Of a stretch of 64,000 nt of DNA, positions 54,362-63,718 are shown piece by piece. The position numbers and the translations under genes are program-made. The DNA comes from Colwellia marinimaniae (GTDB taxonomy: Bacteria > Pseudomonadota > Gammaproteobacteria > Enterobacterales > Alteromonadaceae): positions 62,001-126,000 of the forward strand of contig NZ_BDQM01000006.1 of NCBI RefSeq assembly GCF_002207865.1. The letters run 5' to 3'. The notes below the pieces were generated by a model. The model ran no database searches. It was not told the origin of the DNA and worked only from the letters and a program-made list of their open reading frames with translations. Each line of letters starts with the position of its first letter. Position 1 is the stretch's first letter.

Positions 54362-55711
54362 ATGAATTTTTTCAAATCATTCAGCTTGCTGGCGGCTGTA
54401 TTCTTGCCAGTAATTTCTCTGCAAGTGAGTGTGGCGCAAACAAATAATAGTGATAAGCATGAAAATGAAGCGCAGTTACTCAGTTTTACCGCTACGCAAA
54501 TGCAAATGGCCGACATTCAAGTGGCCCAATTAATCCCACAGTATATGGATAAGCGACTTTATGCCCCAGGAGAAGTGCAAGCTAACGGCTATACCAGTTA
54601 TGTTGTCTCCCCTAGGGTAGAGTCAGTGATAGTGCGCCGTCATGCCATCTTGGGTGAGTATGTTGAAAAAGGTCAAGCGTTAGTGACTTTGTTTAGTGAA
54701 GAGGTTGCCCAAGCACAAGCACTTTATCGTATTTCATCGGCTGATTGGCAACGGGCTAAAAAAGTAGGTAACTCCGTGATCAGTGAAAGTCAGTTACTGT
54801 CTGCGGAAACTAATTATATTGCTGCCTTTAGCCGTTTAAAAGCTTATGGCTTATCAAAACAAGCAATTGACGCTATTACCAAAAACACTAGCTCTGCGCT
54901 AGGTGAGTACACCTTAAAAGCCGAGCGTTCTGGTACAGTACTTTTGGATGATTTTCAGCAAGGTCAACGTGTTAGTGCTGGCGATACCATTATGGTACTC
55001 ACCGATGAAAATGAACTTTGGGTTGAGGCTCGCCTTGCTGCCAATAATAGCGTGCCGCTAACGAAGGGCACTAAAGCCCAAGTTATTCTCTTAGCTAGTA
55101 AGCCGAGTGAAAATACTACTTATCAAGCTGAAGTCATTCAGCAAGCCCATACCATAGATCCCAAAACCCGTACTCGAATTGTGCGCTTGAAAGTAAAAAA
55201 TACCAATCACCAATTACACCCGGGTTTGTTTGTTGATGTATATTTCTCGCAGCTAAGCAAAAATCCTGTGCTTGTGGTACCTGAAAGCGCCTTACTAAGA
55301 GGCGCTGACGGTGATTGGTACCTATACCTAAAACAAGAGCACAGTAAACAAGAGTACCTAAAACAAGAGCACAGTAAACAAGAAAATTCTCATCAAGGTG
55401 ATCAACACCAACATGAAGAAGCTCTTGAGCATGGTGAAGCACATGAGCAAGTGCTTTCCGTTAGTCTTAGCGGGGAACTTGTCCATGACGCTGTACTTGA
55501 ACACCAACAAGAGCAGCAAGAGCCAACAACTTTTATCGCCCAAGAAGTCGAACTCGGTGCGGTATATCGAGTGTTTTCTGAAAAAACTCAGCAGTGGTTA
55601 AGCTGGCGCGAAATAACGGGTGTCGAAGCCAATAGTTATTTTGCCATCACAGGCGCGTTTTTTATTGCCTCACAAGGCGCTAAAAGCGGCTTTGATGCCC
55701 ATAACCACTAA
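54362..55711 (+). CDS. RND efflux periplasmic adaptor (CzcB/CusB type)
   Basis: 449 residues from ATG 54362 (an upstream TTG is less likely). Signal peptide, then RLYAPGEVQANGYTSYVVSPRVESVIVRRHAILGEYVEKGQALVTLFSEEVAQAQALYR, the barrel-sandwich start; a helical hairpin (about 115-165); GTVLLDDFQQGQRVSAGDTIMVLTDENELWVEARL; and a beta-barrel domain with PGLFVDVYFSQ. A His/Gln/Glu-rich insert (about residues 320-380) is partly coded by a 30-bp tandem duplication. The adaptor links the inner-membrane pump to an outer-membrane channel, which is not encoded here. Confidence 0.88.
   Translation: MNFFKSFSLLAAVFLPVISLQVSVAQTNNSDKHENEAQLLSFTATQMQMADIQVAQLIPQYMDKRLYAPGEVQANGYTSYVVSPRVESVIVRRHAILGEYVEKGQALVTLFSEEVAQAQALYRISSADWQRAKKVGNSVISESQLLSAETNYIAAFSRLKAYGLSKQAIDAITKNTSSALGEYTLKAERSGTVLLDDFQQGQRVSAGDTIMVLTDENELWVEARLAANNSVPLTKGTKAQVILLASKPSENTTYQAEVIQQAHTIDPKTRTRIVRLKVKNTNHQLHPGLFVDVYFSQLSKNPVLVVPESALLRGADGDWYLYLKQEHSKQEYLKQEHSKQENSHQGDQHQHEEALEHGEAHEQVLSVSLSGELVHDAVLEHQQEQQEPTTFIAQEVELGAVYRVFSEKTQQWLSWREITGVEANSYFAITGAFFIASQGAKSGFDAHNH
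55326..55383. repeat. 30-bp tandem duplication in the adaptor gene
   Basis: A segment starting CCTAAAACAAGAGCACAGTA is present twice, 30 bases apart, encoding LKQEHSKQEY then LKQEHSKQEN. In frame; it lengthens the His/Gln-rich insert. Confidence 0.85.
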
Positions 55712-55728
55712 TTTTTTGGAGTTTTTTC

Positions 55729-58700
55729 ATGTTAAATCGTTTAATTGATTGGGCTATCAGCAATAAATTGCTGGTGGTCATTGCTTTATTCAGCCTTCTT
55801 ATTAGCAGTGTCATGGTGCTGCCAAAACTTAACCTTGATGCGTTTCCCGATGTCACTAATGTGCAAGTGGTCATTAATACGGAAGCGCCGGGTCTAGCCG
55901 CGGAAGAAGTTGAGCAACTCATTACTTTTCCAATAGAAGCGGTAATGTATGCCTTACCTGATGTCGAACAAGTACGCTCTATTTCTAAAACTGGCTTGTC
56001 TAGCATAACGGTGGTTTTTAAAGACGCTACGGATATTTATTTTGCTCGGCAGCTGGTTTTTGAACGCTTACAAGCCGCTAAGGAACTTATTCCCCAAGGT
56101 ATTGGTACGCCTGAAATAGGACCAAACACCTCAGGTTTAGGGCAGATTTATCAGTATTTACTCACCACAGAAGAAGGTGTGGATATAGATATTATGGCGT
56201 TGCGCAGCTTAAATGATTGGTTGGTTAAGTTGATGTTAATGCCTATTGATGGTGTTACTGAAGTGCTGTCCTTTGGCGGTGAAGTAAAACAATATCAGGT
56301 TAATATTGAGCCGAATAAACTATTAGCTTATCAGTTGAATCAGCAACAAGTGATAGAGGCTATCGAAAATAACAACCAGAATGCTGGCGGTTGGTATCTA
56401 AATCGAGGCCAAGAGCAGTTAGTTATCAGAGGTATGGGTTGGTTAACCTCGGGAGAAAATACCTTAGAGGAAATTGCCCAAGTGCCAATTAAAACTATTG
56501 ATGGCGTGGTCGTTACCGTTGGTGATGTCGCTACGGTGAGCATAGGCAGTGAAATTCGTCAAGGGGCGGTCACTATGTCTAGCCGTGATGCACAAGGACA
56601 AATTAAAAGTGCTGGTGAAGTAGTTACCGGTATTGTCTTAAAACGTATGGGCGCTAATACCAAAACCACTATAGATGGTATTAATGCTCGAGCGGTGATG
56701 ATTAATCAAGCTTTACCTGAGGGGGTAAAATTTGTTGTGCTCTATGATCAAGCCGATTTAATCCAACAAGCAGTGACTACCGTTATTGATGCACTATTGT
56801 TGGCCTTTGTTTTGATAATCATTATTTTAGCGTTATTTCTGCTGAACTTATCAGCAACATTTTTGGTGCTGATTTCTATTCCTATTTCGATTGGCTTAGC
56901 GCTTATGGTGATGGTTTGGTTAGGCCTCTCAGCTAACCTAATGTCATTAGGTGGCTTGGCGGTAGCCATAGGTATGCTGGTTGATGGCTCGGTAGTGATG
57001 GTTGAGAATATTTTCAAAAATTTGCATCTGGCCCAAAGTAAGGCTAAGCAGAAGTTAACTCCAGAGCAGATACAAAATACCATAAGCCAAGCTGCGCGGG
57101 CTGTCGTTCGTCCTATCTTCTTTGCTACCGCGATTATACTGGTGGTCTTTATGCCATTATTTAGCTTCGAAGGTGTTGAAGCTAAGCTATTTCAGCCCAT
57201 GGCTATTAGTATAATGTTAGCTATGTTGGCGGCTTTAATGGTCGCCATTATTATTGTGCCAGCATTGGCGAGTATCTTATTTAAGCGTGGTATCAAAGTC
57301 AGGGAAAGCATGGTGTTAAAACCGCTGACTGCTTTATATCGGTTTAGCTTAACTAAAGCGCTGCTGTGGAAAAAAACAATTATTGGCTTCGCACTAACCT
57401 TGATGGTTGCGGCAATAGCACTGGTGCCACAATTGGGCACTGAATTTGTCCCTGAACTCGAAGAGGGCACCATTAACTTACGGGTTACCTTAGCTCCTTC
57501 AGCCAGTTTAGCAACGGCATTAGCGGTTGCCCCTAAGTTAGAAAAAATTCTGCTTGGCTTTCCTGAAGTTACCTATGCGCTGAGTCGTATTGGCCGCCCA
57601 GAAATAGGCGGCGATCCAGAGCCGGTCAATAATATTGAAATTTATTTGGGCCTAAAGCCGGTGGCTACATGGCAAAGTGCCAGTAACCGTAAAGAGCTGC
57701 AAGATAAAATGGCGGAAAAACTTGAGCAATTCCCAGGTTTACTGTTTAATTTTTCACAACCGATAGCGACTCGTGTTGATGAATTACTCTCTGGGGTGAA
57801 AGCTCAACTGGCGATAAAGTTATTTGGCAATGATTTGGCGGTATTAGCTGAGAAGGGACAGCAAATCGTCCAGGCGGTACAAGGTGTTACTGGCACGAAA
57901 GATGTCGCCATGGAGCAAATTTCAGGGGAAGCACAGCTTGTTATTAAGCCTAAACGTCGACAATTATCTCGTTATGGTTTATCGGTTGCGGATGTGATGA
58001 ATGTGGTCAGTGACGGTCTTGGTGGACGTGTGGCGGGGCAAATTATTAATGGTAATGAGCGCTATGATATCTATGTGCGTCTTGCTAGTGCATACCGACA
58101 AGATGTGGCGGCAATTAGTGACTTGCGTTTATTAGCACCTAGTGGTGCTTGGTTACGCTTAGCTGATATTGCTGACATAGCCATTGAATCTGGGCCACCA
58201 CAAGTGCGTCGTGATGATGTACAAAGGCGTGTGGTTATTCAAGCTAATGTACAAGGCCGTGATATGGGCAGTGTGGTGGCTGACATTCGTCAAGCCATAG
58301 CGCAACAAGTAGAGCTACCTGGGGGATATAGTGTGCAAATTGGTGGTCAATTTGAATCACAACAACGGGCGCAGAAACGCTTAATGTTGGTAGTACCGCT
58401 GTCATTAGCCTTGATTACCCTATTGCTTTATTTTGCCTTTAATTCGGTTGGCCAAGCCTTATTGATTCTACTTAACGTACCCTTAGCCACTATAGGTGGC
58501 ATTGTTGCTTTATATTTATCAGGGCAATATTTGTCGGTGCCTAGTTCAGTGGGTTTTATTACCTTATTTGGTGTCGCCGTACTGAATGGTGTGGTCATGG
58601 TGGAAAGTATTAATGCTGAGATAAAATTATTACTGGCTAAAGGTCGTGCTACCGACACACAGATAAAGAGCGCAATATTTACGGGTGCATTAGCACGCTT

Positions 58701-58902
58701 ACGCCCGGTATTAATGACCGCGCTAACCTCACTGTTAGGTTTATTACCTATGTTAATATCTACCGGAGTGGGTGCTGAAATACAAAAACCATTGGCTACG
58801 GTTATTGTTGGCGGCTTGGTCAGTGCGACCTTGTTAACTTTGTTTGTACTGCCGGTGCTTTACCAGAAATTCTCATTAGGAAAAATAAGCCAAGTTAACT
58901 AA
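55729..58902 (+). CDS. Heavy-metal efflux RND permease (CzcA/CusA family)
   Basis: 1057 residues, the usual length. An AACAAA-like flank and TTGGAG ribosome site precede the ATG. The first helix region INRLIDWAISNKLLVVIALFSLLIS, then LNLDAFPDVTNVQVVINTEAPGLAAEEVEQLITFPIEAVMYALPDVEQVRSISKTGLSSITVVFKD is diagnostic for HME-RND pumps. Helix 4 has LGGLAVAIGMLVDGSVVMVENIF with the proton-relay Asp and Glu. The second half repeats the fold (VPSSVGFITLFGVAVLNGVVMVESI). It is a proton-driven exporter of divalent or monovalent metals, partnered with the adaptor 17 bases upstream. Which metal is not decided here. Confidence 0.93.
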   Translation: MLNRLIDWAISNKLLVVIALFSLLISSVMVLPKLNLDAFPDVTNVQVVINTEAPGLAAEEVEQLITFPIEAVMYALPDVEQVRSISKTGLSSITVVFKDATDIYFARQLVFERLQAAKELIPQGIGTPEIGPNTSGLGQIYQYLLTTEEGVDIDIMALRSLNDWLVKLMLMPIDGVTEVLSFGGEVKQYQVNIEPNKLLAYQLNQQQVIEAIENNNQNAGGWYLNRGQEQLVIRGMGWLTSGENTLEEIAQVPIKTIDGVVVTVGDVATVSIGSEIRQGAVTMSSRDAQGQIKSAGEVVTGIVLKRMGANTKTTIDGINARAVMINQALPEGVKFVVLYDQADLIQQAVTTVIDALLLAFVLIIIILALFLLNLSATFLVLISIPISIGLALMVMVWLGLSANLMSLGGLAVAIGMLVDGSVVMVENIFKNLHLAQSKAKQKLTPEQIQNTISQAARAVVRPIFFATAIILVVFMPLFSFEGVEAKLFQPMAISIMLAMLAALMVAIIIVPALASILFKRGIKVRESMVLKPLTALYRFSLTKALLWKKTIIGFALTLMVAAIALVPQLGTEFVPELEEGTINLRVTLAPSASLATALAVAPKLEKILLGFPEVTYALSRIGRPEIGGDPEPVNNIEIYLGLKPVATWQSASNRKELQDKMAEKLEQFPGLLFNFSQPIATRVDELLSGVKAQLAIKLFGNDLAVLAEKGQQIVQAVQGVTGTKDVAMEQISGEAQLVIKPKRRQLSRYGLSVADVMNVVSDGLGGRVAGQIINGNERYDIYVRLASAYRQDVAAISDLRLLAPSGAWLRLADIADIAIESGPPQVRRDDVQRRVVIQANVQGRDMGSVVADIRQAIAQQVELPGGYSVQIGGQFESQQRAQKRLMLVVPLSLALITLLLYFAFNSVGQALLILLNVPLATIGGIVALYLSGQYLSVPSSVGFITLFGVAVLNGVVMVESINAEIKLLLAKGRATDTQIKSAIFTGALARLRPVLMTALTSLLGLLPMLISTGVGAEIQKPLATVIVGGLVSATLLTLFVLPVLYQKFSLGKISQVN

Positions 58903-58949
58903 AACCAAGTGAACAAAAAACACCAATAAGCATGTTTTTTAAGAAAATA

Positions 58950-58985
58950 AAAATGAAGAATATTTTCGTAAATATTCTTCATTTT
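58950..58985 (+). terminator. Long hairpin terminator after the RND permease
   Basis: AAAATGAAGAATATTT (58950-58965) and AAATATTCTTCATTTT (58970-58985) form a perfect 16-bp stem with loop TCGT. A/T flanks on both strands make it terminator-like, although the stem is AT-rich. Confidence 0.7.
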
Positions 58986-59360
58986 CACCATAAATATATT
59001 TATTTTTTTGCAGAAAAAAGAAAATTTAACTGGTGGATCACTTGCTAGCTACTGCCCTTACTCGCTTATGTTTTTTTGTTCTTTAAAAGTGTAACAACTC
59101 GGTAAAAAAAGTTTAAAAATGCGCTGGTAATCACGCCAAATTCTGATAATCTCTTACCTCGTTATTTCCATCAGTTGTTTTTTTGTACAACTAAAAAATA
59201 ACTTAATAACAAAACTATCCACATAGTATAAAAATAAATAATCTGGCTATTAAGAGACGCTAGTACATGTGTTTATTTCAATTAAATCAAATTGTTATAT
59301 TTATTTATTTTGATCTTTTTAGCGTAAATGTCTGGCTACTTTTTGTACTTGATCACAAGG

Positions 59361-59369
59361 TTATCCACA
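59361..59369 (+). promoter_or_regulatory. DnaA-box consensus (TTATCCACA)
   Basis: A perfect TTATCCACA at 59361-59369, followed by AGAGGATCC. A one-mismatch box, CTATCCACA, lies at 59215-59223, and GATC sites occur close by (59309, 59351, 59374). The spacing and number are too few for a full oriC; a minor DnaA binding site is possible. Confidence 0.4.
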
Positions 59370-59420
59370 AGAGGATCCTTAAAGTAAACAATAAAGCCTA
59401 GCGATAAAGTGGAGCCAACG

Positions 59421-59687
59421 TATACCAATTCCATTAAGTTTTTTCCCATTCAGAGCTTGTCAGCGGTTTGAGAACAAATAGAATTTTTTTGTATATAGTC
59501 ATTCTATATTAAGGAAATTCTGTGCAGTTATCTAATTGCTGACAAACTCCCAAAGGGCGAGTTTAAAAGGCTTACATGCAGCGTTATTGATTTTAACAAG
59601 GGAATAACCATTATCTTCAATCAATGCCTTGCCTCTAAGCCTTTTAACTCTCGCTGAATGTGAACAAACTTAATGGACTTGGTATTA
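59421..59687. mobile_element. MITE-like element with 32-bp terminal inverted repeats
   Basis: Left terminus ATACCAATTCCATTAAGTTT and then TTTTCCCATTCAG; reverse complement of the right terminus ATACCAAGTCCATTAAGTTT and then GTTCACATTCAG. Over 32 positions 29 agree. An internal inverted repeat pairs 59559-59574 (GAGTTTAAAAGGCTTA) with 59636-59650. Length about 267 bases with no coding capacity. It shares the ATACCA/TTCCAT ends with the element at 40480, suggesting a related family. Confidence 0.75.
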
Positions 59688-59744
59688 TGCTTTGTGGCAT
59701 GCTTAGCCACCTTTAGCTTATTTTAGTCACTTCGCGTATTTTTT

Positions 59745-62537
59745 ATGACAACTCCTGCAACCTCACCTGATGCTAATAACATGCAATCACCCCTGATATT
59801 AGTCGATGGTTCTTCGTATTTATTTCGAGCCTATCACGTGCCCTATTTACAAGCACTTTCAACCGCAGATGGCCAACCAACAGGTGCCATAACCGGTGTA
59901 TTAAATATGTTAGGTAGTTTGAAAAAAGACTACCCCAATGGCAATATCATCGCTATTTTTGATGCTAAAGGTAAAACTTTCCGCAATGACATGTACCCAG
60001 AATACAAAGCCAATCGTCCACCCATGCCGGATGATTTACGCAGTCAAATCGCGCCTTTACATGAGATTATTACCGCTATGGGTCTGCCTTTATTGGTCAT
60101 TCCTGGCGTTGAAGCCGATGATGTTATTGGCACCTTGGCTAAACAAGCCGATGAACTAGGTATCGAAACCGTCATTTCTACGGGTGATAAAGATATGGCA
60201 CAGCTAGTTACTAAGCATGTGCGTTTAATTAATACCATGACTGATGTAGAAATGGATGAAGCGGGTGTGATGGAAAAGTTTGGTGTGCGTCCTGATCAAA
60301 TAATTGATTACCTCGCCTTGATGGGCGATAAAGTAGATAACATTCCCGGCGTGGTAAAATGTGGTCCAAAAACGGCGGTTAAATGGTTGGCAGAGCATGG
60401 CACCATGGCTGAAGTTATCGCTAATGCGGATAAAGTGAAAGGAAAAATAGGCGAAAATCTACGTGATGCGTTAGAACAGCTACCTTTGTCATATAAATTA
60501 GCGACTATTAAATGTGATGTTGAATTAGCACAAACCGCAGCACAATTAGCTGCCAATGAACCCGATATTGAGGCGCTAACTGAGCTTTATCAAAAATTCG
60601 AATTAAAGCGTTTATTAGCGGGTTTAGGTAAAGGTGATAGCACTGGCAGTACCACGACTAAAGCCGGTAAAACGTCTAGCTCTGCCGGTGAACAGGTTAT
60701 TGAAATCCATGCCGAGGCCGTGGCCGAAAGCCAATACGATATCATCTTAGATAAAGCCTTATTTACCGAGTGGCTTAATAAACTACAAGGGTGTGATGCT
60801 TTTGCCTTTGATACTGAAACCACCAGTGTTGATTATATGAAAGCCGAATTAGTCGGGCTATCATTTGCCATTGAAGTGGGCAAGGCCGCTTATGTGCCAT
60901 TGACTCATGATTATACTGATGCACCGGAACAACTTGATATAGATTGGGTATTAGCGCAATTAAAGCCGCTATTAGAAAGTACCAAGATTAAAAAAATCGG
61001 TCAAAACCTTAAATATGATGCCAATGTGCTAAGTCATTATGATATTACGTTGCAGGGTATTGAATTTGATACCATGATTGAATCTTACTGCTACAACAGT
61101 GTTGCTACGCGTCATAATATGGATGCGCTGGCACTGAAATATCTCGATTATAAAATGGTGAAATTTGAAGATATTGCGGGTAAAGGTGCTAAACAGCTTA
61201 CTTTCAATCAAATTGATGTGGAAAAAGCCGGTCACTATGCTGCCGAAGATGCCGATATCACTTTGCGGTTACATAAGGCTATTTTTCCAGCACTAGCGCA
61301 ATCACCTGCGCTGCTCAGTGTTTTTAATGACATCGAGATGCCACTATTACCCGTACTGGCCCGTATGGAACAAACTGGGGTATTAATTGATAGTGATATC
61401 TTAGCGGAGCAAAGCCTGATCTTAGGGCAGCGCTTAGATGAGCTGGAAATTGAAGCACACAATTTAGCAGGTAAGAGTTTTAACTTGGCATCGCCGAAGC
61501 AATTACAACAAATTCTTTTTGAAGAGTTAAAAATTCCGGTCATCAAAAAAACGCCAAAAGGTGCACCATCTACCGCAGAAGATGTCTTGCAAGAGCTAGC
61601 ACTTGATTATCCATTACCTAAAGTTATTATCGAGAATAGGGGACTAAGTAAATTAAAGTCGACCTATACCGACAAATTACCGTTAATGGTTAGTGATAAA
61701 ACTGGGCGTTTGCATACTTCGTATCATCAAGCGGTTACGGCGACGGGACGTTTATCTTCAACCGATCCAAATTTACAAAATATTCCAATTCGTAGTGAGC
61801 AAGGTCGCAAAATTCGTCAAGCCTTTATTGCGCCAAAAGATCACAAAATAGTCGCGATAGATTACTCGCAAATTGAATTACGCATCATGGCGCATTTGTC
61901 CGCCGATGAAGGCTTAGTAACCGCTTTTAGCGAAGGTAAAGATATTCATCGGGCGACAGCCGCAGAAATTTTTGCGGTCGAACTTGATGAAGTCACTATC
62001 GATCAACGTCGCAGTGCCAAAGCCATTAACTTTGGTTTGATTTATGGTATGTCAGCCTTTGGTTTAGCCAAGCAATTGAATATTGGCCGTCAGCAAGCAC
62101 AAGAGTATCAAGATAAGTATTTCCAACGCTACCCTGGTGTATTAATGTATATGGCAGAGACGCGCAAAAAAGCGAGTGAACAGGGTTATGTGGAAACCTT
62201 GTATGGCCGTCGTTTATATTTACCGGACATAAATGCTAAAAATGGCATACGTAAAAAAGCCGCCGAGCGTGCTGCCATCAATGCACCAATGCAAGGCACA
62301 GCTGCTGATATCATTAAAAAGGCGATGTTAGCCGTAGATGCTTGGTTACTAGAGCAAAATGATGACCGTATTAAAATGACCATGCAGGTGCACGATGAAT
62401 TGATTTTTGAAATTCATCAAGATATTGTTGAACAGACCACGAAAAAACTAGTTGAATTAATGAATAATGCGGTGGTGTTAAACGTGCCATTAATTGCCGA
62501 AGCGGGCATAGGTGATAACTGGGATGAAGCCCACTAA
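59745..62537 (+). CDS. polA: DNA polymerase I
   Basis: 930 residues, full length. The 5' nuclease domain (about 15-300) begins LILVDGSSYLFRAYHV and has GVEADDVIGTLAKQA and DKVDNIPGV. The 3'-5' exonuclease domain (about 335-520) has FAFDTETTS and GHYAAEDADITLRL with the catalytic acids. The polymerase domain (about 560-930) has TGRLSSTDPNLQNIPIR, VAIDYSQIELRIMAHLS, RRSAKAINFGLIYGMSAFGLAKQL and MQVHDELIFEI. Used for Okazaki fragment processing and repair. The linker at about 300-325 is Ser/Thr-rich. The downstream hairpin ends transcription. Confidence 0.97.
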   Translation: MTTPATSPDANNMQSPLILVDGSSYLFRAYHVPYLQALSTADGQPTGAITGVLNMLGSLKKDYPNGNIIAIFDAKGKTFRNDMYPEYKANRPPMPDDLRSQIAPLHEIITAMGLPLLVIPGVEADDVIGTLAKQADELGIETVISTGDKDMAQLVTKHVRLINTMTDVEMDEAGVMEKFGVRPDQIIDYLALMGDKVDNIPGVVKCGPKTAVKWLAEHGTMAEVIANADKVKGKIGENLRDALEQLPLSYKLATIKCDVELAQTAAQLAANEPDIEALTELYQKFELKRLLAGLGKGDSTGSTTTKAGKTSSSAGEQVIEIHAEAVAESQYDIILDKALFTEWLNKLQGCDAFAFDTETTSVDYMKAELVGLSFAIEVGKAAYVPLTHDYTDAPEQLDIDWVLAQLKPLLESTKIKKIGQNLKYDANVLSHYDITLQGIEFDTMIESYCYNSVATRHNMDALALKYLDYKMVKFEDIAGKGAKQLTFNQIDVEKAGHYAAEDADITLRLHKAIFPALAQSPALLSVFNDIEMPLLPVLARMEQTGVLIDSDILAEQSLILGQRLDELEIEAHNLAGKSFNLASPKQLQQILFEELKIPVIKKTPKGAPSTAEDVLQELALDYPLPKVIIENRGLSKLKSTYTDKLPLMVSDKTGRLHTSYHQAVTATGRLSSTDPNLQNIPIRSEQGRKIRQAFIAPKDHKIVAIDYSQIELRIMAHLSADEGLVTAFSEGKDIHRATAAEIFAVELDEVTIDQRRSAKAINFGLIYGMSAFGLAKQLNIGRQQAQEYQDKYFQRYPGVLMYMAETRKKASEQGYVETLYGRRLYLPDINAKNGIRKKAAERAAINAPMQGTAADIIKKAMLAVDAWLLEQNDDRIKMTMQVHDELIFEIHQDIVEQTTKKLVELMNNAVVLNVPLIAEAGIGDNWDEAH

Positions 62538-62567
62538 GCTAAGAGTCTATTCAAAACAGTAAACAAT

Positions 62568-62610
62568 AAGGCAGTTACTTATTCCACATGGAATAGCTTA
62601 CTGCCTTTTT
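62568..62610. terminator. Terminator after polA
   Basis: AAGGCAGTTACTTATTCC and GGAATAGCTTACTGCCTT pair as an 18-bp stem (few mismatches) with loop ACAT, followed by TTT. It lies 30 bases after the polA stop and faces the leftward gene, so it may serve both. Confidence 0.85.
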
Positions 62611-62631
62611 ATTGCGGGTATTAAAATCCGT

Positions 62632-63660
62632 TTATAAATCTAAGGTACAGCCACTGCCGACCTTGATAAATCTATCGCTTTCACCACTTTGTTGAAACTC
62701 GAGTAGCGCTAAATTAACGTCAGCAAGTAATTGCGACCATTGTGGATAACTATGGCTGATGGCAAAATACAAATGGTTGTATTTTAGCGCAGGCTGAACT
62801 ATTTCAATGCCATTGAGTAGTGCTTGTTTGTTACGATTTGATAAACTGGAGTAATTGATACTATAGGTAAACACCTTAGGATCGCCAATGATTAAGTCAA
62901 CTCGTTTAGCGACCAGTAGTTTTACTAATTGTAATTCATCTACCGCTTCAACAATGGAAAATTGCTTTGAATCCATCACGGCATCAAACTCAGGGGTATT
63001 TTGATAGCCGCGCACCACGCCAATTATTTTACCTGTTAAATTACCTAAATTTTCTTGTAAGTCGAACGAGTAATCTGGTCTTTTCAGTAAGGATAACTCG
63101 CCACCGGAAAACTTATTTGAAAGTACCAGCAGTTCTCTACGCTTTTTACCGAGCACAATATCTGAAGGGGCTGAACTTTCAATAAAGTACTCTGGGAAGA
63201 GTATGTCCATCTGGCCCTTTTCAACCAACATTACTGACCTTGCCCAAGGATAAAAGTGGATATTTACTTGATAACCTTTACTGACAAGTATTGCCACGGT
63301 AAATTGGAAAACCCAGCCTTTATTGCAGAGCTCTTCGCTGATATAAGGTGGCCAATTTAAGGTGGCTAGATTGATTATCTTGTTAGAACTGCCATTAAAT
63401 CGATAGCCTTTAGCTGTTTTTTTCCCTTGGATGGTATGCTGTAATCCATGGGTGAAATAAGTAACCGTTAACTGTTCGTTTTGAATGTCGTCTTGAATTT
63501 TAGCTGATACGACTTGGCTGAAGCTAAAGCAAATAATGACGGTAAGCGTTAAAGTGATACTTTGCCGAGTACTAAAAAGTAAAGCTAAGGCAAACGTATG
63601 CCTCTTAGCTTTTATAGATAAGAGGCTTTGTTTTTGTCTCGCTGAGAAAAATAAGTACAT
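62632..63660 (-). CDS. Periplasmic solute-binding protein (family 3-like)
   Basis: 342 residues. A basic N-terminus is followed by a hydrophobic signal segment (about 33-53, ITLTLTVIICFSFSQVVSA). The body has INLATLNWPPYISEELCNKGWVFQFTVAILVSKGYQVNIHFYPWARSVMLVEKGQMDILFPEYF, the pattern of ABC-type amino-acid-like binding domains, then IIGVVRGYQNTPEFDAVMD and LVAKRVDLIIGDPKVFTYSI in the second lobe. No permease genes adjoin, so it may be an orphan sensor or binding protein. The signal may start further downstream than the first ATG. Confidence 0.75.
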   Translation of the reverse strand: MYLFFSARQKQSLLSIKAKRHTFALALLFSTRQSITLTLTVIICFSFSQVVSAKIQDDIQNEQLTVTYFTHGLQHTIQGKKTAKGYRFNGSSNKIINLATLNWPPYISEELCNKGWVFQFTVAILVSKGYQVNIHFYPWARSVMLVEKGQMDILFPEYFIESSAPSDIVLGKKRRELLVLSNKFSGGELSLLKRPDYSFDLQENLGNLTGKIIGVVRGYQNTPEFDAVMDSKQFSIVEAVDELQLVKLLVAKRVDLIIGDPKVFTYSINYSSLSNRNKQALLNGIEIVQPALKYNHLYFAISHSYPQWSQLLADVNLALLEFQQSGESDRFIKVGSGCTLDL

Positions 63661-63718
63661 TAGGAAAGGCCCATTACTGAGGTGAGCTACTGCTACTGTA
63701 GCTGTTTATCACTTCTTT

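Larger units (their letters stand above)
58903..59744. other. 842-base gap upstream of polA: terminator, AT-rich DnaA-box region and MITE
   Basis: No gene. In order: a terminator hairpin (58950-58985), a very AT-rich stretch (about 59050-59400) holding a perfect DnaA-box consensus and a near match, and a MITE (59421-59687). The polA promoter must lie within or just after the MITE. Confidence 0.7.

Noticed and set aside
59050..59400. Full chromosomal origin
   Set aside because: Only one perfect and one imperfect DnaA box were found, with no dnaA, gidA or mioC nearby.
62538..62631. Spot 42-like small RNA after polA
   Set aside because: In E. coli the spf gene lies here, but the 94 bases contain only a terminator hairpin and nothing resembling the conserved Spot 42 5' region.
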